Assembly (NCBI RefSeq): GCF_024753255.1
Contig: NZ_JANUHA010000003.1
Coordinates: 1 to 64,000, forward strand
DNA: 64,000 nucleotides
From: Massilia agri
GTDB taxonomy: Bacteria; Pseudomonadota; Gammaproteobacteria; Burkholderiales; Burkholderiaceae_D
Direction of reading: 5' to 3'
Part shown: one piece after another, positions 1-9,192 of the stretch
Layout of the letters: every line of letters begins with the position of its first letter
How positions within the stretch are numbered: the first letter of the stretch is position 1
The notes under the pieces: model-generated
What the model saw: the letters and a program-made list of their open reading frames with translations, nothing else
Told to the model about the DNA's origin: nothing
The model's database searches: none
Made by a program: the position numbers and the translations under genes

Positions 1-100
1 AAAAAAATAGGTGGTGCCGGTTAGGGCACGGCGGTAGTGGGGCATCGGCGCATGTTATGTCGGCGCCGAAAATGGCAGGTGCGTCAGATCAAAGGTGAGT

Positions 101-133
101 TGAACGCGCGGTCGGCGGAGCCGACCACCCTAC
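101..133 (-). repeat. Solo REP half (REP family of this window)
   Basis: This is a single copy of the repeat unit tgaacgcgcggtcggc/ggag/ccgaccaccctac, a short hairpin flanked by a conserved gcgcgttcaa-type tail. It matches the right halves of the doublets near 34.4, 50.3 and 63.0 kb. No recognisable left partner is visible between position 1 and 100, so it is a solo or decayed element. Its terminal cta is read on the minus strand as the TAG stop of the adjacent gene. Confidence 0.85.
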
Positions 134-675
134 AACAGCGCGTCTCGTCTGGCGGCGGCCAGCTGCTTCATCGCGCCCATCTGGTCGTCCGACAGGGCGC
201 GATACGGGATCGGCAAGGTGCCGCGCTTCAGGATCATCATGAAGCCGCGCGTGTAGCTGCGCACGGCCGTCACGTCTTCCCAGCCGATCAGGGTCACGCC
301 GCCGCTGGTGCGCACGATGCCATGCTGGTCGATGGTGAATTCGTAGGTGCGCCGGCCACGGCCGAGCAGCACGAAATGCGCGGCCGCGCTGAGGGTGCTC
401 TTGAGGCGAAGGTAGAGGCTGGCCGGGAAGCGGATGCGGCGGCGGCGGATCAGGTAGCCGCCGTGCTGCCACATGAAGCTGATGTATTCGCCCAGGGTGT
501 AGCGCACGAAGAAGTGCAGTTCGGACAAGGGAACGGGTGCGGTGGCCGCAAGCGGGGCTCCCGCCGGGGCGGTCCCGACCGGCACGTGCAGCACCTTGTC
601 GTCGTCCTGCTCTTGCACCAGCACGGCGACGGGCTTGTTGCTGTTGACCGGTCTCGGGTGATTAAACGACAACAT
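130..675 (-). CDS. YcxB-like family protein
   Basis: This 181-residue protein is of uncertain function. The C-terminal half carries a pattern seen in YcxB-like proteins: YEFTIDQHGIVRTSGG, then IGWEDVTAVRSYTRGF, then a stretch ending in LPIPYRAL. A short moderately hydrophobic segment (LYLRLKSTLSAAAHFVLL) precedes it, but no convincing transmembrane helix is seen. I chose the ATG at 675; an in-frame start 48 bases further upstream gives an unlikely arginine-rich extension. It lies 51 bp upstream of waaA on the same strand. Its TAG stop codon falls inside a REP repeat, so the last residues may depend on where that repeat inserted. The family assignment is from pattern recognition only. Confidence 0.6.
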   Translation of the reverse strand: MLSFNHPRPVNSNKPVAVLVQEQDDDKVLHVPVGTAPAGAPLAATAPVPLSELHFFVRYTLGEYISFMWQHGGYLIRRRRIRFPASLYLRLKSTLSAAAHFVLLGRGRRTYEFTIDQHGIVRTSGGVTLIGWEDVTAVRSYTRGFMMILKRGTLPIPYRALSDDQMGAMKQLAAARRDALL

Positions 676-726
676 TGCGCATCCCCTGGTTATTATCCGA
701 GCTCGAATGGGCAATGGTAGCAAAAC

Positions 727-1995
727 CTATCCGATTAGTTGTCGCAGGAGTTCAACAGTGCGCAGGGTCGCGCCGCGGTGACGGCCGGCGAAGGCCAGCG
801 CATGAGCGCCCATGGAACCGCGCGCCGCTTCGTCTTCCAGCAGGCGCACGGCGGCGGCCATGAGGGCGTCGGCGTCGGGCACCCGCAGCGCGGCGCCATC
901 GCCCACCGCTTCCTCGGTCGCATCGGCGAAGTTGAAGGTGTGCTCGCCCACCAGCACCGGTTTGCCGAGCGCGCAGGCTTCGATCAGGTTCTGGCCGCCC
1001 AGCGGCATCAGGCTGCCGCCGATGAAGGCGCAGTCGCAGGCGGCGTAGTAGGCGAACATCTCGCCCATCGAGTCGCCCAGCAGCACGTCCACGTTGCCCA
1101 GGCCGGACTCCAGTCGCGAGCGGCGCTGCACCGTCAGGCCGCGCGACGTGACCAGCTTTTCCACCTCGTCGAAGCGCTGCGGATGGCGCGGCACGATGGC
1201 GAGCAAGGCCCCTTGCGGCTTCGCGTCCACCCGCTGCCAGGCGTCGAGGATCAGGGCTTCCTCGCCCTCGCGTGTGCTGGCGCACAGGAAAGTCGGGCGG
1301 TTCGCCGCCTGGGCACGCAACCAGGCGCCCTTCTCGAGCGCCGCGGCGGGCGGCACCACGTCGAACTTGATGCTGCCCGTGACCGCCACCTTCGGCGCGC
1401 CGAGCGAGCGGATGCGCTGCGCGTCCGCCTCGGTCTGGGCGGCCACCAGCGGGATCGCGGACGCCGCATCCAGCATCAGGGCCCCCATCTTCCGCCCCCG
1501 GCGCAGCGAGCGCTCCGACAGGCGTGCGTTCACCAGCGCCACCGGCACGTTTGCGCGCGCGCAGCCGGCAATCAGGTTGGGCCAGACCTCGGTCTCCATC
1601 AGGATGCACACGCGCGGCCGGAAGCGCTTCAAGAAGCGCCCCACCATGAAGCCGGTGTCGTAAGGAAGATAGGACTGCACTACGCGCTCGCCATGGTGGC
1701 CGAACAGCGACTTGCCGGTAGCGCGGCCGGTCGGGGTCATGTGGGTGAGCAGGATGCGGCTGTCGGGATATTCCTTCAGCAGCGCTTCGACCAGCGGCTC
1801 GGCCGCCCGGGTTTCGCCCACCGAAACCGCGTGCACCCAGAGGGTCAGGCGATTCGTTGGCGCGGCATCCGGAAAGCCGAGTCGCTCGGCCCAATGGGCG
1901 CGGTAGCCGGGCTCCTTGCGCCCGCGCCACCACAGCCGCACCAGGACCAGCGGCAGCGCCAGGTACCAGGCCAGCGAATAGAGAATCCGCGTCAC
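727..1995 (-). CDS. waaA: 3-deoxy-D-manno-octulosonic acid (Kdo) transferase
   Basis: WaaA transfers Kdo from CMP-Kdo to lipid A precursor at the cytoplasmic face of the inner membrane, starting the LPS core. The 422-residue protein has an N-terminal membrane anchor (ILYSLAWYLALPLVLVRLWW), the GT-B N-domain motif HAVSVGETRAAEPLVEA whose Glu is the expected catalytic base, and METEVWPN. The C-domain has IVPRHPQRF and GGSLMPLGGQNLIEACALGKP, which bind the nucleotide sugar. Length matches the family (about 425). The start is a GTG at 1995 whose GTGA overlaps the waaC stop, implying translational coupling. It is the last gene of the operon pgm-waaC-waaA. Confidence 0.95.
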   Translation of the reverse strand: MTRILYSLAWYLALPLVLVRLWWRGRKEPGYRAHWAERLGFPDAAPTNRLTLWVHAVSVGETRAAEPLVEALLKEYPDSRILLTHMTPTGRATGKSLFGHHGERVVQSYLPYDTGFMVGRFLKRFRPRVCILMETEVWPNLIAGCARANVPVALVNARLSERSLRRGRKMGALMLDAASAIPLVAAQTEADAQRIRSLGAPKVAVTGSIKFDVVPPAAALEKGAWLRAQAANRPTFLCASTREGEEALILDAWQRVDAKPQGALLAIVPRHPQRFDEVEKLVTSRGLTVQRRSRLESGLGNVDVLLGDSMGEMFAYYAACDCAFIGGSLMPLGGQNLIEACALGKPVLVGEHTFNFADATEEAVGDGAALRVPDADALMAAAVRLLEDEAARGSMGAHALAFAGRHRGATLRTVELLRQLIG

Positions 1996-2972
1996 ACCCG
2001 CTCCAGCAGGCTGCGCGCCGCGGCGATGACTTCCCCGGCCGAGGGCGGGCTCTTGATGTCGCCGAGGTTGACGATTCGATCGGACCAGTTGCCCTCGGTC
2101 TTCCACTTCGGCGAATCGGCATAGATCTCGACGGTGGGGCGGACAAAGGCGGCGGCGATGTGGGTCAGGCCCGTGTCGACGCCGACCGCCAGGCGCGCAT
2201 GCTGGGCGAGGGACACCGCGTCCATCATCGACAGCCTGGGCAGCACGCGTGCGTTCGGCAACTGGGCCGCCAGCGCCTCCGCCTCGCTCAGTTCCTGCGG
2301 CGAGCCCCAGGGCAGCAGCACCGGCATCGGCGCCAGCGCCTGGCCGAGCGCGATCCAGTTCTCGCGCGACCACTTCTTGGCGTCGCGCGCGGTGCCGTGG
2401 AAGAAGACGGCATAGTCTTCAGGCGGCAGGAAGGAGGGCCGCGTGGATGCCTGCGGCGCCGGCAGCCCGAAATCGGGCGGATAGTCGACCGCATAGCCGA
2501 GCGCCACGCCGGCCACCAGCCTTCCGCGCGCCACCGCGTGGGTGCGCGGGCTCAGGGGAATGCTGTTGGTGTGGAAGATGCGCGAGATGCCTTCGTAGCC
2601 GGAGCCTTCGCTGCCGTTGGCCAGGCCCACCTTGCGTCCGCCCTTGCGGGTGCGCGCCGCGCCCATGATGATGCCGGTCTTGAGCAGGCCCTGGGTATCG
2701 AACACGACGTCGTATTCTTCCTCGCGCAGGGTCTTGAAGAAGGCCTTGATCTCGGCCCGCGTTTCCGCCTTGCCGAGGCTCTTGCGCCAGCGGCGCAGGG
2801 CCCAGGGGATGATCTTCCGTACGTGGGGGTTCAGGCGCACCAGGCTCGTATAGCCCTCTTCCACCACCCAGTCGATGGTGGCGCCGGGATGGTGGCGCAG
2901 GATGTCGGCCACCATCGGCAGGTTGTGCAGCACGTCGCCCAGCGACGACACGCGCACCAGCAGGATCTTCAA
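1992..2972 (-). CDS. waaC: LPS heptosyltransferase I
   Basis: WaaC adds the first L-glycero-D-manno-heptose to Kdo2-lipid A using ADP-heptose, in the cytoplasm at the inner membrane. The 326-residue protein is a GT9/GT-B enzyme. It begins MKILLVRVSSLGDVLHNLPM, the standard family N-terminus with the acceptor-site loop. Near the C-terminus it carries GVDTGLTHIAAAF, the ADP-heptose binding loop. The gene starts 10 bp after the phosphomannomutase gene and overlaps waaA by four bases, so the three are probably one transcript for LPS core precursor and core assembly. It could in principle be heptosyltransferase II, but pairing with waaA and the N-terminus favour WaaC. Confidence 0.93.
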   Translation of the reverse strand: MKILLVRVSSLGDVLHNLPMVADILRHHPGATIDWVVEEGYTSLVRLNPHVRKIIPWALRRWRKSLGKAETRAEIKAFFKTLREEEYDVVFDTQGLLKTGIIMGAARTRKGGRKVGLANGSEGSGYEGISRIFHTNSIPLSPRTHAVARGRLVAGVALGYAVDYPPDFGLPAPQASTRPSFLPPEDYAVFFHGTARDAKKWSRENWIALGQALAPMPVLLPWGSPQELSEAEALAAQLPNARVLPRLSMMDAVSLAQHARLAVGVDTGLTHIAAAFVRPTVEIYADSPKWKTEGNWSDRIVNLGDIKSPPSAGEVIAAARSLLERV

Positions 2973-2982
2973 ACGCGCGTCC

Positions 2983-4365
2983 TCAGAAAGGCAGTTCGGC
3001 GTCCGGCTTGGCGGCCAGGATCACCTGCTTGAATTCGCCCTGGATGCGCGCCAGCGCCTCCGGGTTCTCGCCTTCGAAGCGCAGCACCACGACAGGGGTC
3101 GTGTTCGAGGAACGCGCCAGGCCGAAGCCGTCCGGGTATTCCACGCGCAGGCCGTCGATCGGGTTGATCTTTTCGGAAGTCGGGAAAGTCGCGTTGGCGC
3201 GCAGGCTGTCGATCAGGGCGAAGTTCTCGCCCTCCTTCAGGTGCAGGTGCAGTTCCGGGGTGCTGCTGGCGATCGGCAGGCTGTTCAGGAGCTTCGAGGG
3301 ATCGGCTTCTTTCGTGAGGATCTCGAGCATGCGCGCGCCGGCATACAGGCCGTCGTCGAAGCCATACCAGCGGTCCTTGAAGAAGATGTGGCCGCTCATC
3401 TCGCCGCCCAGGGGCGAACCGGTTTCCTTCAGCTTGGCTTTCACCAGCGAGTGACCGGTCTTCCACATCAGGGGACGGCCGCCCGCTTTCTCGATCCAGG
3501 GGGCGAGGTGGCGGGTGCACTTGACGTCGTAGAGGATCTCGGCGCCCGGGTTGCGCGACAGGACGTCGCTGGCGAACAGCATCATCTGGCGGTCCGGGAA
3601 GATGATCTGGCCATCCTTGGTGACGATGCCGAGGCGGTCGCCGTCGCCGTCGAAGGCCAGGCCGATCTCGGCGTCGGTGTCCTGCAGGGCCTTGATGAGG
3701 TCCTGCAGGTTTTCCGGGTGGGCCGGGTCCGGGTGGTGGTTCGGGAAGTGGCCGTCCACTTCGCAGAACAGCTCGACCACCTCGCAACCCATGCCGCGGA
3801 ACAAGGCGGGGGCGAAGGCGCCGGCCACGCCGTTGCCGCAGTCGACCGCGATCTTGATCGGGCGGGCGATCTTGACGTCGCCGATGATGCGCTCGAGGTA
3901 GGCGGCACGGATATCGTGGGTGCCGTATTCGCCGCGTTTGTCGGCGACCTTGCCGTCGTAGGCGGCGATGCTGTCGTGCAGGGCGGTGATCGCGTCGCCG
4001 TAGATCGCCTCGCCCGCCATCACCATCTTGAAGCCGTTGTAGTCCGGCGGGTTGTGGCTGCCGGTGACCATGATGCCCGAGCGGGTGTCGAGCACATTGG
4101 TGGCGAAATAGACCATCGGGGTGGCGACCATGCCGAGGTCGATCACGTCGATGCCGGCGTCGCGCAGGCCTTCGCCCAGGGCGGCGGTCAGGCCAGGGCC
4201 CGACAGGCGGCCGTCGCGGCCGATCACGACTTTATTCTCTCCCTTCGCCAGTGCGGCGGCGCCGAATGCGCGGCCGATGTGGCGGGCAATGCCCTCGTCG
4301 AGCGTCTTGTCGATGACGCCGCGGATGTCATAGGCCTTGAAAATCGTTTTGGAGAGAGCAACCAT
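2983..4365 (-). CDS. Phosphomannomutase/phosphoglucomutase (AlgC/ManB type)
   Basis: It interconverts hexose 6-phosphate and hexose 1-phosphate (mannose or glucose) in the cytoplasm, supplying nucleotide-sugar precursors for LPS and exopolysaccharide. The 460-residue alpha-D-phosphohexomutase shows the phosphoserine loop TGSHNPPDYNGF (Ser103), the metal loop DGDGDR (residues 239-244), the sugar-binding loop GGEMSGHIFF and the phosphate-binding RSSNTTPVVVLRFEG near the C-terminus. The ATG at 4365 was chosen because AAGGAAACC lies immediately upstream and the family N-terminus FKAYDIRG follows; an upstream in-frame extension is unsupported. It leads the waaC-waaA operon. The PMM/PGM dual specificity is known for the AlgC subfamily; the exact substrate here is inferred. 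Confidence 0.92.
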   Translation of the reverse strand: MVALSKTIFKAYDIRGVIDKTLDEGIARHIGRAFGAAALAKGENKVVIGRDGRLSGPGLTAALGEGLRDAGIDVIDLGMVATPMVYFATNVLDTRSGIMVTGSHNPPDYNGFKMVMAGEAIYGDAITALHDSIAAYDGKVADKRGEYGTHDIRAAYLERIIGDVKIARPIKIAVDCGNGVAGAFAPALFRGMGCEVVELFCEVDGHFPNHHPDPAHPENLQDLIKALQDTDAEIGLAFDGDGDRLGIVTKDGQIIFPDRQMMLFASDVLSRNPGAEILYDVKCTRHLAPWIEKAGGRPLMWKTGHSLVKAKLKETGSPLGGEMSGHIFFKDRWYGFDDGLYAGARMLEILTKEADPSKLLNSLPIASSTPELHLHLKEGENFALIDSLRANATFPTSEKINPIDGLRVEYPDGFGLARSSNTTPVVVLRFEGENPEALARIQGEFKQVILAAKPDAELPF

Positions 4366-4485
4366 GGTTTCCTTGGAAAGCTGGGGCGCACAAACAGGCT
4401 GTACTGCGGCTATGCAGCCAGTGAGGACAAGGCCTCGGCGCAAATTATTGGATTGACAATTGGAGGAACGACAAAAATGATCGCT

Positions 4486-4515
4486 ATTGTAGCGGCAAGC
4501 GGCGTTTCTTGGGAA
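4486..4515 (-). promoter_or_regulatory. Candidate sigma-70 promoter for the phosphomannomutase operon
   Basis: On the minus strand TACAAT (4486-4491) is a good -10 hexamer. It is preceded at 18 bp by TTCCCA (4510-4515), a weak -35. It lies about 120 bp upstream of the ATG at 4365. This is consensus matching by eye only. Confidence 0.35.
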
Positions 4516-4539
4516 TTGAACGGACCGCGTGCGGGGGCG

Positions 4540-4566
4540 GTTCAGGCGCTTGCACGGCGCCTGAAC
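4540..4566 (-). terminator. Hairpin after the H-NS-like gene
   Basis: The arms gttcaggcgc and gcgcctgaac form a perfect 10-bp stem around a 7-nt loop, 23 bp beyond the stop codon of the H-NS-like gene. There is no T-run on either side, so it may be an inefficient terminator or an mRNA-stabilising 3' hairpin. Confidence 0.45.
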
Positions 4567-4588
4567 GCGGGGGGCGTTTGGAAAAGAA

Positions 4589-4906
4589 TCAGACGCGCAG
4601 CTTGTCGAGCGACTTGCCGCCTTCGACCCATTCCTTGACCCACTTCGGCTGGCGGCCGCGGCCGGTCCACTGCTGCGAAGCATTGTCCGGGTGGCGATAA
4701 CGCACTGCCACCGTATTGCCCTTGGACGAGCTGCCGCGGCCACCGGTGGCCAGCAGGTCCTTGAGGGGCACGCCAACGCTCTGTGCGATCGCCAGGATTT
4801 GTTCGCGCGCCTTTTGCACTTCCTGGACTTCGCGCTTCTTCATCTCCTGCTTGATTTGTTCCTGCAGGTTGCGCAAATCACCTACGGACATATTGGACAG
4901 ATCCAT
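4589..4906 (-). CDS. H-NS family nucleoid-associated protein
   Basis: This 105-residue DNA-binding protein is of the H-NS/MvaT-like betaproteobacterial type that silences AT-rich and horizontally acquired DNA. Residues 1-50 (MDLSNMSVGDLRNLQEQIKQ and following) form the oligomerisation coiled coil. The C-terminus has the minor-groove hook in the form QQWTGRGRQPKWVKEW. I chose ATG 4906 because GAGGGA lies 6 bases upstream and the family starts with MDLS; an upstream in-frame start would add 12 unsupported residues. It is monocistronic, with a hairpin downstream. A second chromatin-like gene, the histone H1-like one at 47-48 kb, is present in the same window. Confidence 0.93.
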   Translation of the reverse strand: MDLSNMSVGDLRNLQEQIKQEMKKREVQEVQKAREQILAIAQSVGVPLKDLLATGGRGSSSKGNTVAVRYRHPDNASQQWTGRGRQPKWVKEWVEGGKSLDKLRV

Positions 4907-4992
4907 CTTCGTTCCCTCGATAGTTAAGGTTGAAACAGCCAAGGTGAGAAAATCACCAATTGTCGCAATATACTAACATTAATATCCGAATT

Positions 4993-6087
4993 CTAGTCTT
5001 TCCTGTTCCAAAAGAGCCAGCGGGGCGACTTAAATCGAACAATACGCGCATATAACCACAGGTAACTGATTATAAACAACAAACTGAAGAAGATCAGCAC
5101 ACTGGTGTTTTTCCAGAACACCGTCGCAGGAATCACCGCCATCAGCGAAAACAGCCATAAATAAGGCGAGGTGCGCGCGTTCCGTTTCATCAAAGCGCGC
5201 GCTTCGCGCGGCCCCACCGTCCATTGCACGATACGCCGGAATATCAAACTATGCAGGTGAATTCCGTCCGGCAGCGCCGGGGATTTACCACGCACGAACA
5301 TGCGGCGGTAAGCGGAGAATATCGTTTCGAAAGCGGGATAAATCAGCAGCAGCGCGGCATACCATGTGGAGACCTCGGGATTGCGCATCACGAGCAGCAG
5401 CGCGAGTTCGCCGAGCATGAAACCGATGAAGTAGGCGCCGCCATCGCCAAGGAAAATCAGGCCCACCGGATAATTCCAGATCAGGAATCCGGCGGTCGCG
5501 CCGGCCACCACCATCGCCGTCACCAGCACGAAGGTATCGCCCACCTGCAGCGCCACGTAGGCGAGCGACAGCAGCATGCAAATGCTGACCACGCTGGCCA
5601 GGCCGTTGAAGCCGTCGATGATGTTCACCGCATTCGCGATGCCCGCCACCGCCAGCACCGTCAGCGGCAGCACGATCCACACGGGATTCAGCGGCAGCAC
5701 GCCGCCGGGAAAATCGAGGCGCGCGACTTTCGCATCGAGCAGGTAATACGCGATGAGCGCGGCGACCATGGTGAGGAAGAGCCGGCGCGCCGGCGATACG
5801 CGGCCGGTATAGTCTTCGACGATACCGCCTGCCATCGCAATACATCCGCATCCGAGCAAAGGCGCGATCCATGCGCCATAGTGCGCTTCGCGCAATGACG
5901 AAATGGCGCCGGTGATCAGGACCGCGAGATAGATCGGCACGCCGCCGATACGCGCGACCGAATGGGAATGGAACTTCTGTACGCCGCCATAATTGTTGTC
6001 CAGCGCCGTACCATTGCGCTTCGCATACTTAATCACTAGCAGTGTCAGCAGCGCACAGGATACGAAACTGACGAAAAAGGAGAACAT
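4993..6087 (-). CDS. WecA/MraY family undecaprenyl-phosphate sugar-1-phosphate transferase
   Basis: This 364-residue polytopic inner-membrane protein (about ten or eleven hydrophobic helices) would transfer a (HexNAc-)sugar phosphate from a UDP-sugar to undecaprenyl phosphate, starting O-antigen, enterobacterial-common-antigen-like or teichuronic-type glycan synthesis. Diagnostic motifs are NIIDGFNGLASV, GDGGAYFIGFMLGE and the cytoplasmic loop DGIHLHSLIFRR containing the HIH-like motif of WecA enzymes. The N-terminus around NNYGGVQKFHSHSVARIGG contains the substrate-binding region. It is not MraY itself, which would sit in the dcw cluster. No other O-antigen genes flank it. The start has only a weak GAAAG ribosome site. 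The sugar specificity cannot be read from the sequence. Confidence 0.88.
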   Translation of the reverse strand: MFSFFVSFVSCALLTLLVIKYAKRNGTALDNNYGGVQKFHSHSVARIGGVPIYLAVLITGAISSLREAHYGAWIAPLLGCGCIAMAGGIVEDYTGRVSPARRLFLTMVAALIAYYLLDAKVARLDFPGGVLPLNPVWIVLPLTVLAVAGIANAVNIIDGFNGLASVVSICMLLSLAYVALQVGDTFVLVTAMVVAGATAGFLIWNYPVGLIFLGDGGAYFIGFMLGELALLLVMRNPEVSTWYAALLLIYPAFETIFSAYRRMFVRGKSPALPDGIHLHSLIFRRIVQWTVGPREARALMKRNARTSPYLWLFSLMAVIPATVFWKNTSVLIFFSLLFIISYLWLYARIVRFKSPRWLFWNRKD

Positions 6088-6309
6088 TATTATTCTTTCG
6101 GTGCAATTAGGCAGGCCGTTTCCGCGCGGCCCTGCGGAAAACCCGCGGCACTCTTATGGATCGATATGGGTTCATTGTACCGGAATAGATGAGGGGTTCC
6201 GGGGACAAAATGGATTGTGTGGAGCAGGCTTCGATTGGATCAAATGCACCCTGCGTCCAGCGGCAAAATCATTTAGTATCGCACCCATGCCACACCGGAT
6301 AAGAAGAAC

Positions 6310-7167
6310 ATGAGAACCTACGCCATCGGCGACCTGCAGGGCTGTGCCCACGAAGCGCGACTCCTGATCGACTGCATTCACGACGATGCACGCCGCCACG
6401 GACAAACCCGATCCCGCATCCTGTTCGTCGGTGACCTGATCAACCGCGGTCCCGATTCGCTCACCGCGCTGCGCCGCATGAAGGCGCTCACCGAAGACAA
6501 TCCCGGCCGCGTCGAAGCCCTGCTCGGCAACCACGACCTGCACCTGATCGCGGTCGCCGTCGGCGCCCAGCGCACCAGCCGCAGCGATACGCTCGACGAG
6601 ATCCTCGCCGCGCCCGACCGCGACGAATTGATCCAGTGGCTGCGCCATCGCCCGCTGGCGATGTTCGTCGATGCGCACCTGCTGGTGCACGCGGGCGTCG
6701 CGCCGCAGTGGGACGCGGCGCAGACGATGCTGCTTGCGCACGAGGTCGAGACCGTGCTGCGCGGCGAAGGCTGGATCGATTTTCTCGGCGCGATGTACGG
6801 CAACGAACCGGACCAGTGGGACGACAGCCTGACCGGCATGGCGCGCCTGCGCTGCATCGTCAATGCGCTGACCCGCATGCGCCTGTGCACGCCGGATGGG
6901 CGCATGGATTTCCTGCACAAGGAAAGCGAGCGCGGACCGGAAGGCTCGGGGCTGGTGCCGTGGTTCGACCTGCCGCAGCGGCGTACGCAGGACGTCACCG
7001 TCGTGTTCGGGCACTGGTCGGCGCTGGGCCTGATCTTGCGGCCGAACCTGGTGGGGCTGGACAGCGGCTGCGTGTGGGGGGGGAAGCTGACGGCGGTGTG
7101 CCTGGACGACCGCTCGCTGCTCCAGGTGGATTGTCCGGAGTACCAGGAGCACTCCGGTAAGAAATAA
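6310..7167 (+). CDS. apaH: Symmetrical diadenosine tetraphosphatase
   Basis: ApaH hydrolyses Ap4A to two ADP and can remove Np4A caps from RNA. The 285-residue protein has the metallophosphoesterase signature in order: GDLQGC near residue 7, [10 protein letters not shown] near residue 40, GNHD near residue 76, and VHAG and GHW further on. This is the same order and spacing as in the E. coli enzyme. It starts at an ATG with AAGAAG upstream. It is a single gene, divergent from the WecA-like gene and convergent with ilvD; a REP doublet fills the space between the two 3' ends. Confidence 0.95.
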   Translation: MRTYAIGDLQGCAHEARLLIDCIHDDARRHGQTRSRILFVGDLINRGPDSLTALRRMKALTEDNPGRVEALLGNHDLHLIAVAVGAQRTSRSDTLDEILAAPDRDELIQWLRHRPLAMFVDAHLLVHAGVAPQWDAAQTMLLAHEVETVLRGEGWIDFLGAMYGNEPDQWDDSLTGMARLRCIVNALTRMRLCTPDGRMDFLHKESERGPEGSGLVPWFDLPQRRTQDVTVVFGHWSALGLILRPNLVGLDSGCVWGGKLTAVCLDDRSLLQVDCPEYQEHSGKK

Positions 7168-7185
7168 CGCTGCCTGCTGGGTTTC

Positions 7186-7308
7186 GTAGGGTGGACGGCT
7201 TCGCCGTCCGCGCGTTCAACTCCCGGATGCGGCGCCACTGCGCATGCACCGGCTGAACGCGCGGACGGGAATTTAGTCCACTGGACTAAATTCCCCCGTC
7301 CACCCTAC
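7186..7308. repeat. REP doublet (REPIN-like) with a palindromic insertion
   Basis: The left half (7186-7219) reads gtagggtggacggc..gccgtccgcgcgttcaa and the right half (7254-7308) is its inverted partner. In the right half the normal loop (ggag) is replaced by a 29-bp near-perfect palindrome at 7267-7295 (arms gggaatttagtcca and tggactaaattccc around one base), which lengthens this half from 33 to 55 bp. It sits between the convergent apaH and ilvD 3' ends, where it could act as a bidirectional 3' hairpin. Confidence 0.9.
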
Positions 7309-7329
7309 GGTCCGTGGCCGAATGAAGCG

Positions 7330-9192
7330 TTAACGGTGCAGCTGGCTGAGATCGCGCACCGCGCCGCGGTCGGCCGAGGTGGTCAGGGCCGCATAAGCCT
7401 GCAGGGCCTGCGAGACGACGCGCTCGCGCCCCACCGGCTGCCAGGCATCGCGGCCACGCTCTTCCATCTTCGCGCGGCGGTGCGCCAGCTCTTCGAAGCT
7501 CACGCGCAGGTTGATCGTGCGCGCGGGGATGTCGATGTCGATCATGTCGCCCTCCTCCACCAGGCCGATCGCGCCGCCCTCGGCCGCTTCCGGCGAGGCG
7601 TGGCCGATCACCAGGCCCGACGAGCCGCCCGAGAAGCGCCCGTCCGTGAACAGCGCGCAGGCCTTGCCGAGGCCCTTGGACTTGATGTACGAGGTCGGAT
7701 ACAGCATCTCCTGCATGCCCGGCCCGCCCTTCGGACCTTCGTAGCGGATGATGACGACGTCGCCGGCGTGAACCGTGTCGCCCAGGATCGCTTCCACCGC
7801 CGCGTCCTGGCTCTCGAATACGCGCGCCTTGCCGGAGAAGGTCAGGATGCTCTCGTCCACCCCGGCCGTCTTGACGATGCAGCCCTTCTCGGCGATGTTC
7901 CCGTACAGGACCGCCAGCCCCCCGTCCTGCGAATAGGCGTGCTCGCGGTCGCGGATGCAGCCCGTGGAGCGGTCCAGGTCGTTCTCGTCGTAACGCTCGG
8001 ACTGGGAAAAGGCCACCTGGGTCGGCACGCCGCCCGGCGCCGCGCGGAACAGCTGGTGCACGGCCTGGTCATCGCTGCGCTTGATGTCGTACTTCTCGAT
8101 CGCTTCCCCCACGGTCGGGCTGTGGACGGTCGGGAGCGACGTGTCCAGCAGGCCGGCGCGCGCCAGCTCGCCCAGGATCGAGACGATGCCGCCGGCGCGG
8201 TGCACGTCCTCGATGTGGTACTTGTCCGTCATCGGCGCGACCTTGCACAGGCAGGGCACCTTGCGCGAGATGCGGTCGATGTCGGCCATGGTGAATTCCA
8301 CCTGGGCCTCATGGGCGGCCGCCAGCAGGTGCAGCACGGTGTTGGTCGAGCCGCCCATCGACACGTCCAGCGCCATCGCGTTTTCAAATGCCGCCTTGGT
8401 CGCGATCGAACGCGGCAGCACGGAGTAATCGTCGCCTTCGTAGTGTCGCTTGGCCAGCTCGACGATCAGGCGGCCGGCGCGCAGGAAGAGTTCCTTGCGG
8501 TCGGCGTGGGTGGCGACGATCGTCCCGTTCCCCGGCAGCGACAGGCCGAGCGCCTCGGTCAGGCAGTTCATCGAGTTCGCCGTGAACATGCCCGAGCAGG
8601 AGCCGCAGGTCGGACAGGCCGAGCGTTCCACTTCCGCCACGTCGGCATCCGACACGCTGCTGTCGCCGGCCTTGATCATGGCGTCGATCAGGTCGAGCTT
8701 GATCACCTTGCGGGTGTTATCGACCACCTTGACCACCTTGCCCGCCTCCATCGGGCCGCCCGAGACGAACACCACCGGAATGTTCAGGCGCATCGCGGCC
8801 ATCAGCATGCCCGGGGTGATCTTGTCGCAGTTCGAGATGCAGACCATGGCGTCCGCGCAGTGGGCGTTGACCATGTACTCGACCGAGTCCGCGATCAGGT
8901 CGCGCGAGGGCAGCGAATACAGCATGCCGCCGTGGCCCATGGCGATGCCGTCGTCGACCGCGATCGTGTTGAATTCCTTGGCCACGCCGCCGCTGGCCTC
9001 GATTTCGCGCGCGACCAGCTGGCCCAGGTCCTTCAGGTGCACGTGGCCGGGCACGAACTGGGTGAAGGAATTGACGACGGCGATGATCGGTTTCTCGAAG
9101 TCGCCGTCCTTCATCCCGGTGGCGCGCCACAGGGCGCGGGCGCCGGCCATGTTGCGGCCCTGGGTGGTGGTGCGGGAACGGTAGGTAGGCAT
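7330..9192 (-). CDS. ilvD: Dihydroxy-acid dehydratase
   Basis: IlvD dehydrates 2,3-dihydroxy-isovalerate and -methylvalerate to the keto acids that precede valine and isoleucine; it is cytosolic and Fe-S dependent. The 620-residue length matches the E. coli-type enzyme. Conserved features are [16 protein letters not shown] near the N-terminus and the cluster cysteines in SNCDKITPG and [19 protein letters not shown]. Further on are the Mg/substrate motif [23 protein letters not shown] and the C-terminal [15 protein letters not shown]. The start is ATG 9192, preceded by a purine-rich GAGGAGAT. It is monocistronic, with 95 bp to plsC upstream and a REP doublet at its 3' end. No leader-peptide attenuator is visible in the short upstream gap. 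Confidence 0.97.
   Translation of the reverse strand: MPTYRSRTTTQGRNMAGARALWRATGMKDGDFEKPIIAVVNSFTQFVPGHVHLKDLGQLVAREIEASGGVAKEFNTIAVDDGIAMGHGGMLYSLPSRDLIADSVEYMVNAHCADAMVCISNCDKITPGMLMAAMRLNIPVVFVSGGPMEAGKVVKVVDNTRKVIKLDLIDAMIKAGDSSVSDADVAEVERSACPTCGSCSGMFTANSMNCLTEALGLSLPGNGTIVATHADRKELFLRAGRLIVELAKRHYEGDDYSVLPRSIATKAAFENAMALDVSMGGSTNTVLHLLAAAHEAQVEFTMADIDRISRKVPCLCKVAPMTDKYHIEDVHRAGGIVSILGELARAGLLDTSLPTVHSPTVGEAIEKYDIKRSDDQAVHQLFRAAPGGVPTQVAFSQSERYDENDLDRSTGCIRDREHAYSQDGGLAVLYGNIAEKGCIVKTAGVDESILTFSGKARVFESQDAAVEAILGDTVHAGDVVIIRYEGPKGGPGMQEMLYPTSYIKSKGLGKACALFTDGRFSGGSSGLVIGHASPEAAEGGAIGLVEEGDMIDIDIPARTINLRVSFEELAHRRAKMEERGRDAWQPVGRERVVSQALQAYAALTTSADRGAVRDLSQLHR

Noticed and set aside
1-100. 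Left partner of the solo REP half at the window start
   Set aside because: Sequence around 33-60 has only scattered similarity (gtagtgggg, ggcgcc) and cannot be aligned as a half-unit.
4477-4638. Short plus-strand frame (about 53 codons) with TTGACA and GGAGGA upstream, between the phosphomannomutase and H-NS-like genes
   Set aside because: It runs into the 3' end of the H-NS-like gene in antisense, has an Arg/Ala composition typical of non-coding GC-rich DNA and no similarity. The ribosome-site match may be chance.
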